A stretch of DNA of 64,000 nucleotides, taken from JAOEGB01 sp041262585 (GTDB lineage: Bacteria > Actinomycetota > Actinomycetes > Streptosporangiales > Streptosporangiaceae). The translations under genes were made by a program, and so were the position numbers. Each line of letters begins with the position of its first letter. Position 1 is the first letter of the stretch. Under the pieces are notes generated by a model. That model searched no databases and had not been told where the DNA came from. It worked only from the letters and a program-made list of their open reading frames with translations. The stretch lies in the NCBI RefSeq assembly GCF_041262585.1, contig NZ_JBGCBZ010000025.1, positions 36,014 to 100,013 on the forward strand, read 5' to 3'. Positions 32,889 to 42,800 of this stretch are shown here, in pieces.

Positions 32889-34061
32889 TTACTGTTGCTG
32901 CATGGTCCGGACGGCTGCGGCGTGCGCGATCCGGCGGGAGGCGATCTGCTGCCAGGCGAGTTCGGCGCCGTGGGCGACGGCGCCGACCAGGACCGGGGCG
33001 TCGCCCAGGGCGGAGATCGAGACTCGGGGCGGGTACGTCAGCAGACCGGCCAGCATGGTCTCGATGCGAGGCAGGATCTGGGCGCTGGCCAGCGCGATGC
33101 CGCCGCCGAGCACGATCAGCTCGACGTCGACGACGCGGGTGATCTCGGCGATCCGCAGGGTGATGCGGCGGGCTTGTTCGTCCAGGATCCGCACGGCCAG
33201 GGCGTCGCCCTCGCGGGCGGCTTCGAAGACCGCTTCGGGGGTGACCGGGAGGGTCAGGGCCGTACCGGACTCCTCGCGGATCCAGTCGGCCGACCAGTCG
33301 ACCAGCGCGTCGGCCGACGGGCTGTCCGGCGCGCCCTCGCTTCCCGGTGGTGGGTTGTCCACCTCGCCGGCCGCGCCCCGGTGGCCGCGGTGCAGGCGCC
33401 CGTCGAGGACGAGCCCGGCGCCGACGCCAGTGCCGATCGACAGGAACGCGAAGTCTGCGACCCCCCGCCCGTGCCCCGCCGCCCGCTCGCCCAGGGCGGC
33501 CAGGTTGATGTCGTTCTCGACCAGCACGGGGAGGCCCAGCATGGCACCGAGCCGACCGGCGATCGCCAGCCCCTCCAGGGAGTACGGATTACTCTCGTGC
33601 AACACCCCCTCCGGATCCACCACGCCCGGCACCCCGGCCACGACGAGCTCGACGGGCAGGTCACGGGCGATCTCGTCGCGAATCCGTGCGGCGGCGGCCA
33701 GCACACTGCCCGGGGTCGTGTCCGGGATGCGGATGTCGTGCCTGTTCAGGAGCGCGCCGCTCAGATCGGCCAGCACCCCGCGGACGAAACGTCTGCCGAT
33801 GTCCAGCCCCAGGACGTAGGCGACATCGCAAACCGGCTCGAAGTAGACCGCGCGGTAATGAGGGGTGTCCGCTGACGGGACCTCTCGCACCAGCCCCCCT
33901 GCCAGCAGCAGGTCAAGAGCGCTGCCTGCGGTGGGCTTGGACATGCCGGTACGGCGGGCCGCCTCGGCGCGGGACAGCGGCGGGTCCCGGCGGATGGCCT
34001 CCAGCACCACGGCGGCGTTCGTCTCCCGGACGGTGGTCCACGTCGCATGACTGAAAGGCAC
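32889..34061 (-). CDS. ROK-family transcriptional regulator (chitosanase-linked)
   Basis: GTG 34061 lies 6 nt from a good -10, so the mRNA is likely leaderless; 390 aa. Residues 1-65 form a winged helix (LSRAEAARRTGMSKPTAGSA), followed by the ROK actin-like fold (LGLDIGRRFVRGVLADLSG, LPVELVVAGVPGVVDPEG, FLSIGTGVGAGLVLDGRLHRG). The usual ExGH and CxCGxxGCxE metal site is absent: the segment reads AAGEVDNPPPGSEG, as in a subgroup of regulators without zinc. It diverges from the chitosanase gene and probably represses it through the palindrome at 34224-34242. Confidence 0.85.
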   Translation of the reverse strand: MPFSHATWTTVRETNAAVVLEAIRRDPPLSRAEAARRTGMSKPTAGSALDLLLAGGLVREVPSADTPHYRAVYFEPVCDVAYVLGLDIGRRFVRGVLADLSGALLNRHDIRIPDTTPGSVLAAAARIRDEIARDLPVELVVAGVPGVVDPEGVLHESNPYSLEGLAIAGRLGAMLGLPVLVENDINLAALGERAAGHGRGVADFAFLSIGTGVGAGLVLDGRLHRGHRGAAGEVDNPPPGSEGAPDSPSADALVDWSADWIREESGTALTLPVTPEAVFEAAREGDALAVRILDEQARRITLRIAEITRVVDVELIVLGGGIALASAQILPRIETMLAGLLTYPPRVSISALGDAPVLVGAVAHGAELAWQQIASRRIAHAAAVRTMQQQ

Positions 34062-34067
34062 TAGATC

Positions 34068-34097
34068 ACAATAGTAAGAACCCTTGACGATAATCAA
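34068..34097 (-). promoter_or_regulatory. Promoter of the ROK gene, leaderless
   Basis: Minus-strand TTGATT (34097-34092), 18-bp spacer, TATTGT (34073-34068), then GATCTA and the GTG start at 34061. Transcription would begin at or next to the start codon. Confidence 0.6.
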
Positions 34098-34185
34098 CCG
34101 AGGCCGGTTGGTCATTGACCAGGCCAAGGGGCGGCATCTGCTGACTCGGAAGGGCCAGTCTGCGAGACCACGCCGGAATTGGGCC

Positions 34186-34242
34186 TTGCGCGAGTAAAGA
34201 GTCCTTCCTAACATCCCGCATAAGTTAGGAAGCTTTCCTAAC
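34186..34242 (+). promoter_or_regulatory. Chitosanase promoter with palindromic operator
   Basis: TTGCGC (34186-34191), 17-bp spacer and TAACAT (34209-34214) form a promoter. GTTAGGAA-GCT-TTCCTAAC (34224-34242) is a perfect palindrome just at the expected transcription start, and a half-site CTTCCTAAC overlaps the -10 (34204-34212). This placement fits repression by the divergent ROK regulator. The rest of 34098-34345 is leader and spacer. Confidence 0.7.
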
Positions 34243-34345
34243 TACGAACGGACGCCGGATGCCGTCCACGTGTTCGGGTTCTATGTACGGTCCGCTGCCG
34301 CGTGCCATCACGCGCAACCCACCCGCAACCCGAAGGGTCAAACCA

Positions 34346-35635
34346 ATGCCCCTCTCCGTCGCAAACCACGCACCGCCCTCTCCCAGCCGCCGCCGACGGC
34401 GTCATCGCCTGTCAGCGGTGGCAACCGTCACCGTCGCTCTGGCCCTCCAGTCCGTCCTCCTCTCCCTGTCGAACGCCGCGACCGCCGCCGCGGACACCCT
34501 GCTCTCGCAGGGTAAGCCGGTGACCGCGTCCTCGACCGAGGCCGCCGAGTTCGCCGCGAGCAAGGCAGTGGACGGGGATGCCACCACCCGGTGGGCCTCG
34601 GCCGAAGGGCACGACCCCGAGTGGATCCGCGTCGACCTGGGCGCGTCCCGCACTATCACCCGGGTCCTGCTGAACTGGGAGGACGCCTACGGCAAGGCCT
34701 ACAAGATCCAGGTCTCGGCCAACGGCTCCACCTGGAGCGATGTCTACTCCACCACCACCGGCAACGGCGCCACCGACGACCTGACCGTCACCGGCACCGG
34801 CCGTTACGTCCGCCTGTACGGCACCGCCCGGGGCACCTCCTACGGCTACTCGCTGTACGAGTTCCAGGTGTACGGAACCGGCGGCACCGGCCCGACGCCC
34901 ACGCCGACGCCGACGTCCACCGGCGGTGTGGACCTGAACGACCCGCGCAAGAAGGACATCGCCATGCAGTTGGTGTCCAGCGCGGAGAACTCCTCGCTGA
35001 ACTGGAAGGCTCAGTACAAGTACATCGAGGACATCAAGGATGGCCGCGGCTACACGGCCGGGATCATCGGCTTCTGCTCGGGCACCGGTGACATGCTCGA
35101 CCTCGTCGAGCTCTACACCAGCCGGGTGCCCGGCAACGTGCTCGCCAAGTATCTGCCCGCGCTGCGCAAGGTCAACGGCACCTCCTCGCACACCGGCCTG
35201 GACCCCAACTTCACGACCGACTGGGCTCGCGCCGCGCAGGACCCGGCGTTCCAGAAGGCGCAGGACGACGAGCGTGACCGGGTCTACTTCAACCCGGCCG
35301 TCTCGCAGGCCAAGGCCGACGGGCTGCGCACGCTCGGCCAGTTCATCTACTACGACGCGATCGTCATGCACGGCGACGGTGACGACCCGGCCAGCTTCAG
35401 CAGCATCCGCGCGAACGCGCTGAAGAAGGCCAAGACCCCGGCGCAGGGCGGCAACGAGACGACCTACCTCAACGCCTTCCTGGACGCTCGCGTCGTCGCG
35501 ATGAAGACGGAGGAGGCCCACAGCGACACCAGCCGCGTCGACACCGAGCAGCGGGTCTTCCTGCGCAACGGCAACCTCAATCTGAACACGCCGCTGGACT
35601 GGGCGGTCTACGGCGAGTCCTTCCACATCAGCTGA
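34346..35635 (+). CDS. Secreted chitosanase, CBM32 + GH46
   Basis: ATG 34346 follows AAGGG; 429 aa. An Arg-rich signal peptide (about 1-50), CBM32 (52-185; TTRWASAEGHDPEWIRVDLG), a PTPTPTPTST linker, then GH46 (198-429). The catalytic Glu is in SSAENSSLNW (near 213) and the catalytic Asp in IKDGRGYTAGIIGF (near 231); LAKYLPALRKVNG and DDERDRVYFNPAVSQAK are further family motifs. GH46 enzymes hydrolyse chitosan endo-wise with inversion. Upstream promoter and operator are at 34186-34242. Confidence 0.95.
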   Translation: MPLSVANHAPPSPSRRRRRHRLSAVATVTVALALQSVLLSLSNAATAAADTLLSQGKPVTASSTEAAEFAASKAVDGDATTRWASAEGHDPEWIRVDLGASRTITRVLLNWEDAYGKAYKIQVSANGSTWSDVYSTTTGNGATDDLTVTGTGRYVRLYGTARGTSYGYSLYEFQVYGTGGTGPTPTPTPTSTGGVDLNDPRKKDIAMQLVSSAENSSLNWKAQYKYIEDIKDGRGYTAGIIGFCSGTGDMLDLVELYTSRVPGNVLAKYLPALRKVNGTSSHTGLDPNFTTDWARAAQDPAFQKAQDDERDRVYFNPAVSQAKADGLRTLGQFIYYDAIVMHGDGDDPASFSSIRANALKKAKTPAQGGNETTYLNAFLDARVVAMKTEEAHSDTSRVDTEQRVFLRNGNLNLNTPLDWAVYGESFHIS

Positions 35636-35765
35636 CCGGCGCTGGGCGGCCTCGCCCGCGAAGGGGCCGCCCAGCTTCCACAGTTGTCCTCCCAGAGAGC
35701 CCTCAACAGTAAACGACGCCCCCAAGGGCCACTAATCGCCCATTCCCAGCCGAAGGACCACGCCA

Positions 35766-38700
35766 ATGTCCTCAGCTCTCCCCGCGACGAATCACTCCCT
35801 TCCCGCGCCCAACCGCCGCCGATGGCGTCATCTTCTGTCCGCGACCGTCACCGTCGCTCTGGCCCTCCAGCCCGCCCTAACCCCCCTGTCCGACGCCGCG
35901 ACCGCCCCGGCCGCTGCGGCAGCGGCGACGGCCGTTCCTGATCTGACCAGCGCCAACCGCCGCGCGCCTATCGCCGGTCTGCCCGACTGGAGCAAGGCCG
36001 GGTATCGGGGCGGCGCCGCACTGCCCGGCCCCGGCGATTTCAACCCCGACCCCGCCTGCCAGATCACCGCGGCCGAACTGGCCTCCACCTATGGCGTACG
36101 CGCCGACGGCAGCGACGCGACCGGCGGCCTCCAGGCCGCGATCGACGCGATCAGGACGACCTGCACGCCCACCGCCGGCTACAACAAGCTGTCGTCCATC
36201 ACCCTGCCCGCCGGGCGGATCCTGGTGACCCGGCAGCTCGGCCTGGACGCCGACTACCTGGTGCTCAAGGGCGCGGGAATGGGCCAGACCGTCCTGGTCT
36301 TCCGGCCCGACGTCAACACCCGCTACGACGCCCTGACCGCCGACGGCAGCGACTGGGACGAGGACGGCATGGTCCACGGCGCGGGCAAGGGCGGCTGGAT
36401 CTGGCCCGGCCGCGGCCTGCTGCGCGTCCAGACCCGCGAGGTTTCCTCCAAGTACGCCACCGACTACGCCTCCGCCCCCGCCAACCGCAAGGACATCTTC
36501 GAGGGCAGCGTCAACCAGCACTGGGCCGGCGGGGTGCCGCTACGCGAAGGCTCGGCGATCGGCACGACGCTCATCAAGCTCGCCACCAACGCCGACATGA
36601 CCCGCTTCAAGGCCGGCGGCTACCTGTGGGTCGGCGCGGCCAACTCGGTCAAGTTCTACCAGACCCAGACCGTGACCGACACCACCCAGTACATGAACCT
36701 GCACATGCGGCAGCAGATCTTCCAGATCGCCGCGGTGGACGCGACCAACAAGACCGTCACGATCGACAAGCCCCTGGAGTACGACCTTCCCCTCAACTCC
36801 ACCTCCGACGGCTCGGCCGCCATGGACGGCATCGTCTACCCCAGCAGGGTCACCCCGCTCAAGGTGGTCCAGGGCGTGGGCATCGAGGATCTGACCATCA
36901 CCCAGGACATGGCGGGGCTGCCCAAGCTGGCCGGCGGCACGTACGCGCTGAACGCGGCCGACGCGGTGCACAACTACGGCAACATGGCGCCGGAGTACGA
37001 GATGCACGGCATCGTGCTGAAGTGGGCGGCCAACACCTGGATCAGGCGCGTGGGAACCGAGATGACCGGCTCCCACCCGATCGTCACCGAGAGTGCCAAG
37101 AACATCCAGGTCCAGGAGAGCGTGCTAAACGGTTCGTGGAACAAGGGCAAGGGCGGCAACGGCTACTTCCGCGGCTCGCGCGTGTGGGACTCGCTGTACG
37201 CCTACAACACCACCAGGAACCTGCGGCATTTCACCTTCCAGTGGTCGGCGTCGGACAACGTGGCCATCGGCAACGACTTCGACTCCGACCTCAACGTGCA
37301 CGGCGGCTGGGAGCGACGCAACCTGTTCGAGAACAACAGGGTGGCGGTGCCGTTCGAGCACGCCTCGGCCAACTGCCGGGCCAACTGCGGCGAGGAGGGC
37401 GGCGGTGGCCCGGACGCCTCCACCTGGTACCCGATCTGGTGGGCCGCGGGGCCGAAGGCGGCGAAATGGTCGGGCTCGTCGGGGCCGCAGAACGTCTTCT
37501 ACGGCAACGCGATGAGCAAGCAGCTCACGGCGGGCGGCTCGTACACCCCGTACTACGCCGACCGGACCCGCCTGTACCAGTTCGGCAGCTCCGCATCCAA
37601 CCCGGCCGCCTTCCAGCACCTGGCGGTCAACGGCGCCACCATCCTGGACTGGGCGGGACAGGAGACGGCGAACTACACCACATCGCCCAACGCCGGCGTC
37701 AACGCCTCGATGACCGACCCCTCGGGCTCGCTGTTCCTCAAGAGCGGATCCACGCCCCCGACACCCACCCCGACGCCCACTTCGACTCCGACACCCACTT
37801 TAACTCCGACGCCCACTTCGACTCCGACGGGTGGGACGGAGACGCTGTTGTCGCACGGCAAGCCGGCCATCGCGTCCTCGGTCGAGGGGACCGGGTTTGA
37901 GGCGGGCAAGGCAGTGGACGGGGATGCCACCACCCGGTGGGCGTCGGTCGAAGGGCACGACCCCGAGTGGATCCGCGTCGACCTGGGCGCGTCCCGCACT
38001 ATCACCCGGGTCCTGCTGAACTGGGAGGACGCCTACGGCAAGGCCTACAAGATCCAGGTCTCGCCTGATGGCAGCACCTGGACCGACATCTACTCCACCA
38101 CCACCGGCAACGGCGCCACCGACGACCTGACCAGGCTGTCGGGCACCGGCCGCTACGTCCGCGTGTACGGCACCGCCCGCGGCACCTCCTATGGCTACTC
38201 CCTGTATGAGTTCCAGGTGTACGGCAGCGGCGGCGGCAGTGGCGGCGACACCGCCCCGCCCAGCACACCCACCGGTCTGACCGTCACCGGCACGGCCGCA
38301 ACCAGCGCGTCCCTGACCTGGAACCCCGCCACCGACAACGTCGGCGTGACCGGCTACAACGTCTACCGGGGCGGAACCCTGGCGGGCACGGTCACCGGCA
38401 CCTCGTTCACCGACACCGGCCTGACCGCCTCCACCACCTACACCTACACCGTCAAGGCCAAGGACGCCGCAGGCAACCTCTCGCCCGCCAGTAACTCCGC
38501 CACCGCCACCACACAATCAGGCGGGGGCGGCGGCCCGACGGTCGACGTCTCCACCGCGAGTCAGCTGGTGAACGCCCTGACCAACGCGCAACCCGGCCAG
38601 ACGATCAGACTGGCGGCCGGCGAGTACCACGGGGCGTTCGTGACGCAGCGAGCGGGAACGGCCTCCGCCCCCATCACCCTGACCGGCCCCGCGAACGCCG

Positions 38701-39506
38701 TCCTGGTCAACGACGGCCCCTTGGGCGACGCCCCCTCCTGCCCGGCCCCTGGGGGCGGCTGGGACTCCGGCTACGGCCTGTGGTTGTACGGCGCGCCGTA
38801 CTGGAAGCTGACGGGCTTCACCGTGAAGGACTCCAAGAAGGGCATCGTGCTGGACAACTCCCACCACGTGACCATCGACGGAGTGTACGTGCACCACGTC
38901 GAGGACGAGGGCGTGCACTTCCGGCGGTCGTCGTCGGATGGCGTGATCCAGAACTCGAAGATCACGGACACCGGCCTGGTGCAGCCCGGATACGGCGAGG
39001 GTGTCTACATCGGCTCGGCGAACTCCAATTGGACGTGCCAGGGCAATACCGGTGGCGTCGACCGGTCCGACCGGGTCAAGGTGCTGAACAACCGGATCGG
39101 CCCCAATGTCGCCGCCGAGCACATCGACGTGAAGGAAGGCACGTTCAGCGGCCTGATCCAGGGCAACACCTTCAACGGCACCGGGATCAGCGGCGAGAAC
39201 TCCGCCGACTCCTGGGTCGACGTCAAAGGCATCAACTATGTGATCGACGGCAACACGGGCACCTTCACCTCGCCCGGCACGTTCGCCAACGGGTACGAGA
39301 CGCACAACCCCTCGACCAGCCCGTCGTTCCAGAACGGCTGCGGAAACCTATGGCGTGACAACCGCTCCGATCTCGGCGGCGCCGGAGCCTACGCCATCAA
39401 GATCACGTCCACCTCCCAGTGCTCGGGCAACCCGAACATCGTCTACTCCTCCAACACCGTCGGCAACGCACAGCAGGGCCTCACCAACATCCCGCTCACC
39501 CCATAA
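35766..39506 (+). CDS. Secreted multidomain protein: beta-helix, CBM32, FN3, second beta-helix
   Basis: The 1246-aa product has a signal peptide (about 1-45) nearly identical in DNA to that of the chitosanase. Domain order: a pectate-lyase-superfamily beta-helix (about 95-650; VRADGSDATGGLQAAIDAIR), a (TPTP)n linker, CBM32 (690-825), fibronectin type III (830-920; PTGLTVTGTAATSASLTW), and a second right-handed parallel beta-helix (930-1245; YWKLTGFTVKDSKKGIVLDN, HHVTIDGVYVHHVEDEGVHF) resembling polysaccharide lyase/epimerase folds. It probably cleaves or modifies an acidic or amino-sugar polymer. Substrate unknown. No promoter palindrome was seen before it, so it may share the chitosanase transcript (130-bp gap). 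Confidence 0.85.
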   Translation: MSSALPATNHSLPAPNRRRWRHLLSATVTVALALQPALTPLSDAATAPAAAAAATAVPDLTSANRRAPIAGLPDWSKAGYRGGAALPGPGDFNPDPACQITAAELASTYGVRADGSDATGGLQAAIDAIRTTCTPTAGYNKLSSITLPAGRILVTRQLGLDADYLVLKGAGMGQTVLVFRPDVNTRYDALTADGSDWDEDGMVHGAGKGGWIWPGRGLLRVQTREVSSKYATDYASAPANRKDIFEGSVNQHWAGGVPLREGSAIGTTLIKLATNADMTRFKAGGYLWVGAANSVKFYQTQTVTDTTQYMNLHMRQQIFQIAAVDATNKTVTIDKPLEYDLPLNSTSDGSAAMDGIVYPSRVTPLKVVQGVGIEDLTITQDMAGLPKLAGGTYALNAADAVHNYGNMAPEYEMHGIVLKWAANTWIRRVGTEMTGSHPIVTESAKNIQVQESVLNGSWNKGKGGNGYFRGSRVWDSLYAYNTTRNLRHFTFQWSASDNVAIGNDFDSDLNVHGGWERRNLFENNRVAVPFEHASANCRANCGEEGGGGPDASTWYPIWWAAGPKAAKWSGSSGPQNVFYGNAMSKQLTAGGSYTPYYADRTRLYQFGSSASNPAAFQHLAVNGATILDWAGQETANYTTSPNAGVNASMTDPSGSLFLKSGSTPPTPTPTPTSTPTPTLTPTPTSTPTGGTETLLSHGKPAIASSVEGTGFEAGKAVDGDATTRWASVEGHDPEWIRVDLGASRTITRVLLNWEDAYGKAYKIQVSPDGSTWTDIYSTTTGNGATDDLTRLSGTGRYVRVYGTARGTSYGYSLYEFQVYGSGGGSGGDTAPPSTPTGLTVTGTAATSASLTWNPATDNVGVTGYNVYRGGTLAGTVTGTSFTDTGLTASTTYTYTVKAKDAAGNLSPASNSATATTQSGGGGGPTVDVSTASQLVNALTNAQPGQTIRLAAGEYHGAFVTQRAGTASAPITLTGPANAVLVNDGPLGDAPSCPAPGGGWDSGYGLWLYGAPYWKLTGFTVKDSKKGIVLDNSHHVTIDGVYVHHVEDEGVHFRRSSSDGVIQNSKITDTGLVQPGYGEGVYIGSANSNWTCQGNTGGVDRSDRVKVLNNRIGPNVAAEHIDVKEGTFSGLIQGNTFNGTGISGENSADSWVDVKGINYVIDGNTGTFTSPGTFANGYETHNPSTSPSFQNGCGNLWRDNRSDLGGAGAYAIKITSTSQCSGNPNIVYSSNTVGNAQQGLTNIPLTP
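37949..38063 (+). repeat. 115-bp segment identical to 34603-34717
   Basis: The CBM32-coding DNA of the 1246-aa protein and of the chitosanase is identical over this 115-bp stretch and nearly identical over about 250 bp around it. The signal-peptide DNA (ACCGTCACCGTCGCTCTGGC) is also shared. This points to recent duplication or gene conversion of the module. Confidence 0.9.
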
Positions 39507-39842
39507 CCCGACAAGGGAGCGGCCATGCGGCCGCGGGCCAGGCCAGGACGCTGGAGGTGCCGCTGATCTTCGTAACCGGCCGGTGGCTGGTCGAGGTGGT
39601 CAGGGGCGGCGAGGCGGGCCTGGTCCGCGACACGCATGGTCTCCGGTCCCGGCGCGAGCCCGTCGGTGCCGGTGACCGCCGACGGTGAGTTCGCCGCCAT
39701 CGCCTGCCGCTGGCGTGAGGGCCCGGAGCGCTGCTCCTGGAAAGGGCCGGCCACCGCCTGATGCGGTGGCCGGAAGATCCGTACCGGGGGTGGCCGACCA
39801 GGTCGCGGCGGAGATCGTGGCGATCCTCCTCCCGGACGTGCT
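39507..39842. other. Intergenic region with hairpin and possible gene remnant
   Basis: A hairpin at 39747-39773 (CCGGCCACCGC/GCGGTGGCCGG, loop CTGAT) probably terminates transcripts from one or both sides. A plus-strand frame at 39636-39761 (41 codons, ending CSWKGPATA and stopping inside the hairpin) looks protein-like and may be a remnant. No complete gene is visible. Confidence 0.4.
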
Positions 39843-42800
39843 TCACGCCGGGACGACGGCGAGCTGAGGCCTGGCCAGCGGTTCGGGCTGCGGTTCCACC
39901 GCGGGCTCCCGCTGAGGCGCCGCCCGGGGTTCCACCTGGGCGCCGGGCACGGCCTCGGCGAGCGGCTCCAGCGCCGCGCCTGCGATGGTGGTGGCGGCGG
40001 CGCTGCCGAGGCCGATGAGCCAGCCGAAGGGCCCGATCGGGCGGCAGCCGAAGACCCCGCTGACACCGGGGACCGTCACGATGACCCCGAGGACGGCGAG
40101 GGACGACAGCGCGGCGAGCGCCACGACCTTGTCCCGGCCGCCCTTGACGAGGGTCTGGAGCAGCTGAGCTGAGACCAGCGCGACGAGCCCGATCGTGTCG
40201 GCCCGCCCCCGGGTGCCGGTCACGCGTCCCAGGAGCCAGGCGGCGGTCGCGGCGATCGTGGTGATGACGGCGCGCAGGTAGATGTCGCGCGTCAGCGAGG
40301 CGCCCAGCGACGCCTCGGGTCCCTCGGCCAGCAGCCTCTCGGGATCGGTCGCGGCGGGCGGCCGTACGGCGACGGCCATGGCCGGCACCATGTCGGTGAG
40401 CAGGTTGACCAGCAGGAGCTGCCGGGCGTTCAGCGCGGTGCGGCCCGTCAGCAGGGTGGATCCGACAGTGAACGCGATCTCTCCGACGTTGCCGCCCAGC
40501 AGGATGCTCAGCGAGTCGCGGACCGAGCTCCACATGGCCCTGCCCTCGACGATCGCGTCGACGATCGTCTCGATTCGGTCGTCGGTGACGACCAGGTCCG
40601 CGGCCGCGCGGGCGGCGGGAGTGGCGCGAGATCCCAGCGCGATGCCGACGTCCGCCATGCGAATGGCCGGGGCGTCGTTCGCGCCGTCGCCCGTGACGGC
40701 GACGACCTCTCCGGCCCGGCGCAGGCAGGTGACGATCCGGGCCTTGTGCGCGGGGGTGGCCCGCGCGAAGACCGCCACCTCCGGCAGCACCTTCGTCAGG
40801 GTCTCGTCGTCGACCTCGTCCAGCTCGGGGCCCGTCATGACGCGCTGGCCGTTCAACGCGTTGAGCTCGGCGGCGATGGCCTCGGCGGTGCTGGGGTGGT
40901 CGCCGGTCACCATGACGATCCGGACGCCGGCGCGCACCAGCCGGCTGACGCTCTCGGCGGCCGTCGGACGCACGGGGTCGGCCAGGCCGAGGAAGCCCAG
41001 GAAGCACAGGTCGTCGATGCGCGACTCGTCCAGGTCGCGGCGGTCGGACGCGGGGCGCTGCGCGACCGCGAGAACGCGGTAGCCCTGGTGGGCCAGCCTG
41101 TCGACCTCGCGCTCAAGCTCCCGCCTGACGCCCTCGTCGCAGGCCACCTCCCGCGAGTCCCTGAGCACCTTCGTGCAGTGGGTCAGCACGATCTCCGGCG
41201 CGCCCTTGACGCTCAGCAGGTGGCCCGACTCCGTACGGCCCAGCACGGCGTGGTAGCCCCGTCCCGGCTCGAACGGCAGCTCGTCGACGCGCTCCCAGGT
41301 GTTCAGCCCCTCCTCGGGCGTCACGTTCATCCGCTGGGCTCCGTCGACGACGGCGCGATCGGTGGGGTGGGGGATGACCCGCCCCACTCCCGACCTCGGG
41401 CTCGCCCGGACGGCCGCGGCGACGATCCGCTTCAGCGCGGGCGGCGGCGTGTCGACGGGCCAGCCGATGCGCCCGTCCGAGACGTAACGGAGACTGATGT
41501 GCCCCTCGGTGAGGGTTCCGGTCTTGTCGAAGCACAGCACGTTCACGCGGCCCAGCGCCTCGATGGTGGACGGGTTCCGCACCAGCGCCGCGCGCTTCGA
41601 CAGCCGCCTGGCCGCGGCCAGCTCGGCGACCGTGGCGACGAACGGAAGCCCCTCCGGCACGGCCGCCACGGTCAGGCTCACGGCGGGCGTGAGCGCCGCC
41701 GCCAGTGGCCGCCCGCGGAGCAGGTCGGTGAGCAGCAGGAAGACGCCCGCGCCGATGGAGAGGGGGAGGATCCGCCGGCTCAGCGCCCGCAGCCGAAGCT
41801 CCACACCCGTCGGCGGGCTCGGCTCCCCGGCGAGCCTGGCGCTGCGCCCCGCCTCCGTCATGGCACCCGTCGCCACGATCACCGCCCGGCCGCTTCCCGC
41901 CGCGACCGTCGTGCCCTGGTAGACCATCGAGCTCCGGTCGGCCACGGCCGCGGCGACGGTGGGCGCCGCCGTCTTCTCGACGAGCTGCGACTCACCGGTG
42001 AGGGTCGACTCGTCCACTTCGAGGCCGACCGCCTTGATGACGCGCCCGTCCGCCGGTACGGCGTCGCCCGCGCGCAGCTCGACCACGTCGCCGGGCGCGA
42101 GGTCCTCCCTGGCCGCCTCGACGGTTCCCTCGGGACGGCGGAGCCGTACGTGCACGGCGGTCGCCTCGGTGAGCCGGTTCAGCGCCTGGTCGGCCTTGAA
42201 CCGCTGCACGCCCCCCAGGAACGCGTTGATCACCATCACCGCGCTGATCAGCACGGCGTCGAGTGCCGAACCGACGAGGGCCGAGATGCCCGCCCCCGTG
42301 GCCAGCGCGGGGGTCAGCGGATTGGCCAGTTCCTCGAGGGTCGTGCGGGCCAGGGAAGGCGGCCCCTCGGCCTCCTCCGGTCTGGCGGCGCTCCTGCGCT
42401 CTACGGCCTCCGCCTCGGGGATGCCGCTGGGGGACGAGTGCAGCCGGGACAGGACGTCCCGGGAGGACATGGCGTGCCAGGGCGTGGTGTCGGCGCGCAA
42501 TGGCGTGGGGACGCGGCCCGCGCTGCGGCCCGCCCATTCGCCCATGACGACGGCCGCCACCGAGACACAGCCGCTCGCGAGCTGCGCCCGGCGGAGCGAG
42601 GTCGCCTCCGGGCCCGCGATCGCGAGCAGGCCGCCGATGACGCCCCCGGCGGCGCCGAGCCGCACGCCGTTCTGGCTGGCGCTCACCGCCCGGGGAAGAC
42701 AGCTCAGGAAGAGATGGACGCCGTTGAGCGCTCCGGCCACGTCGCCGTCCCACGGCACGGTGTCCGGGCTCTCCATCACGCCGACGCCGATGTCCGCCTG

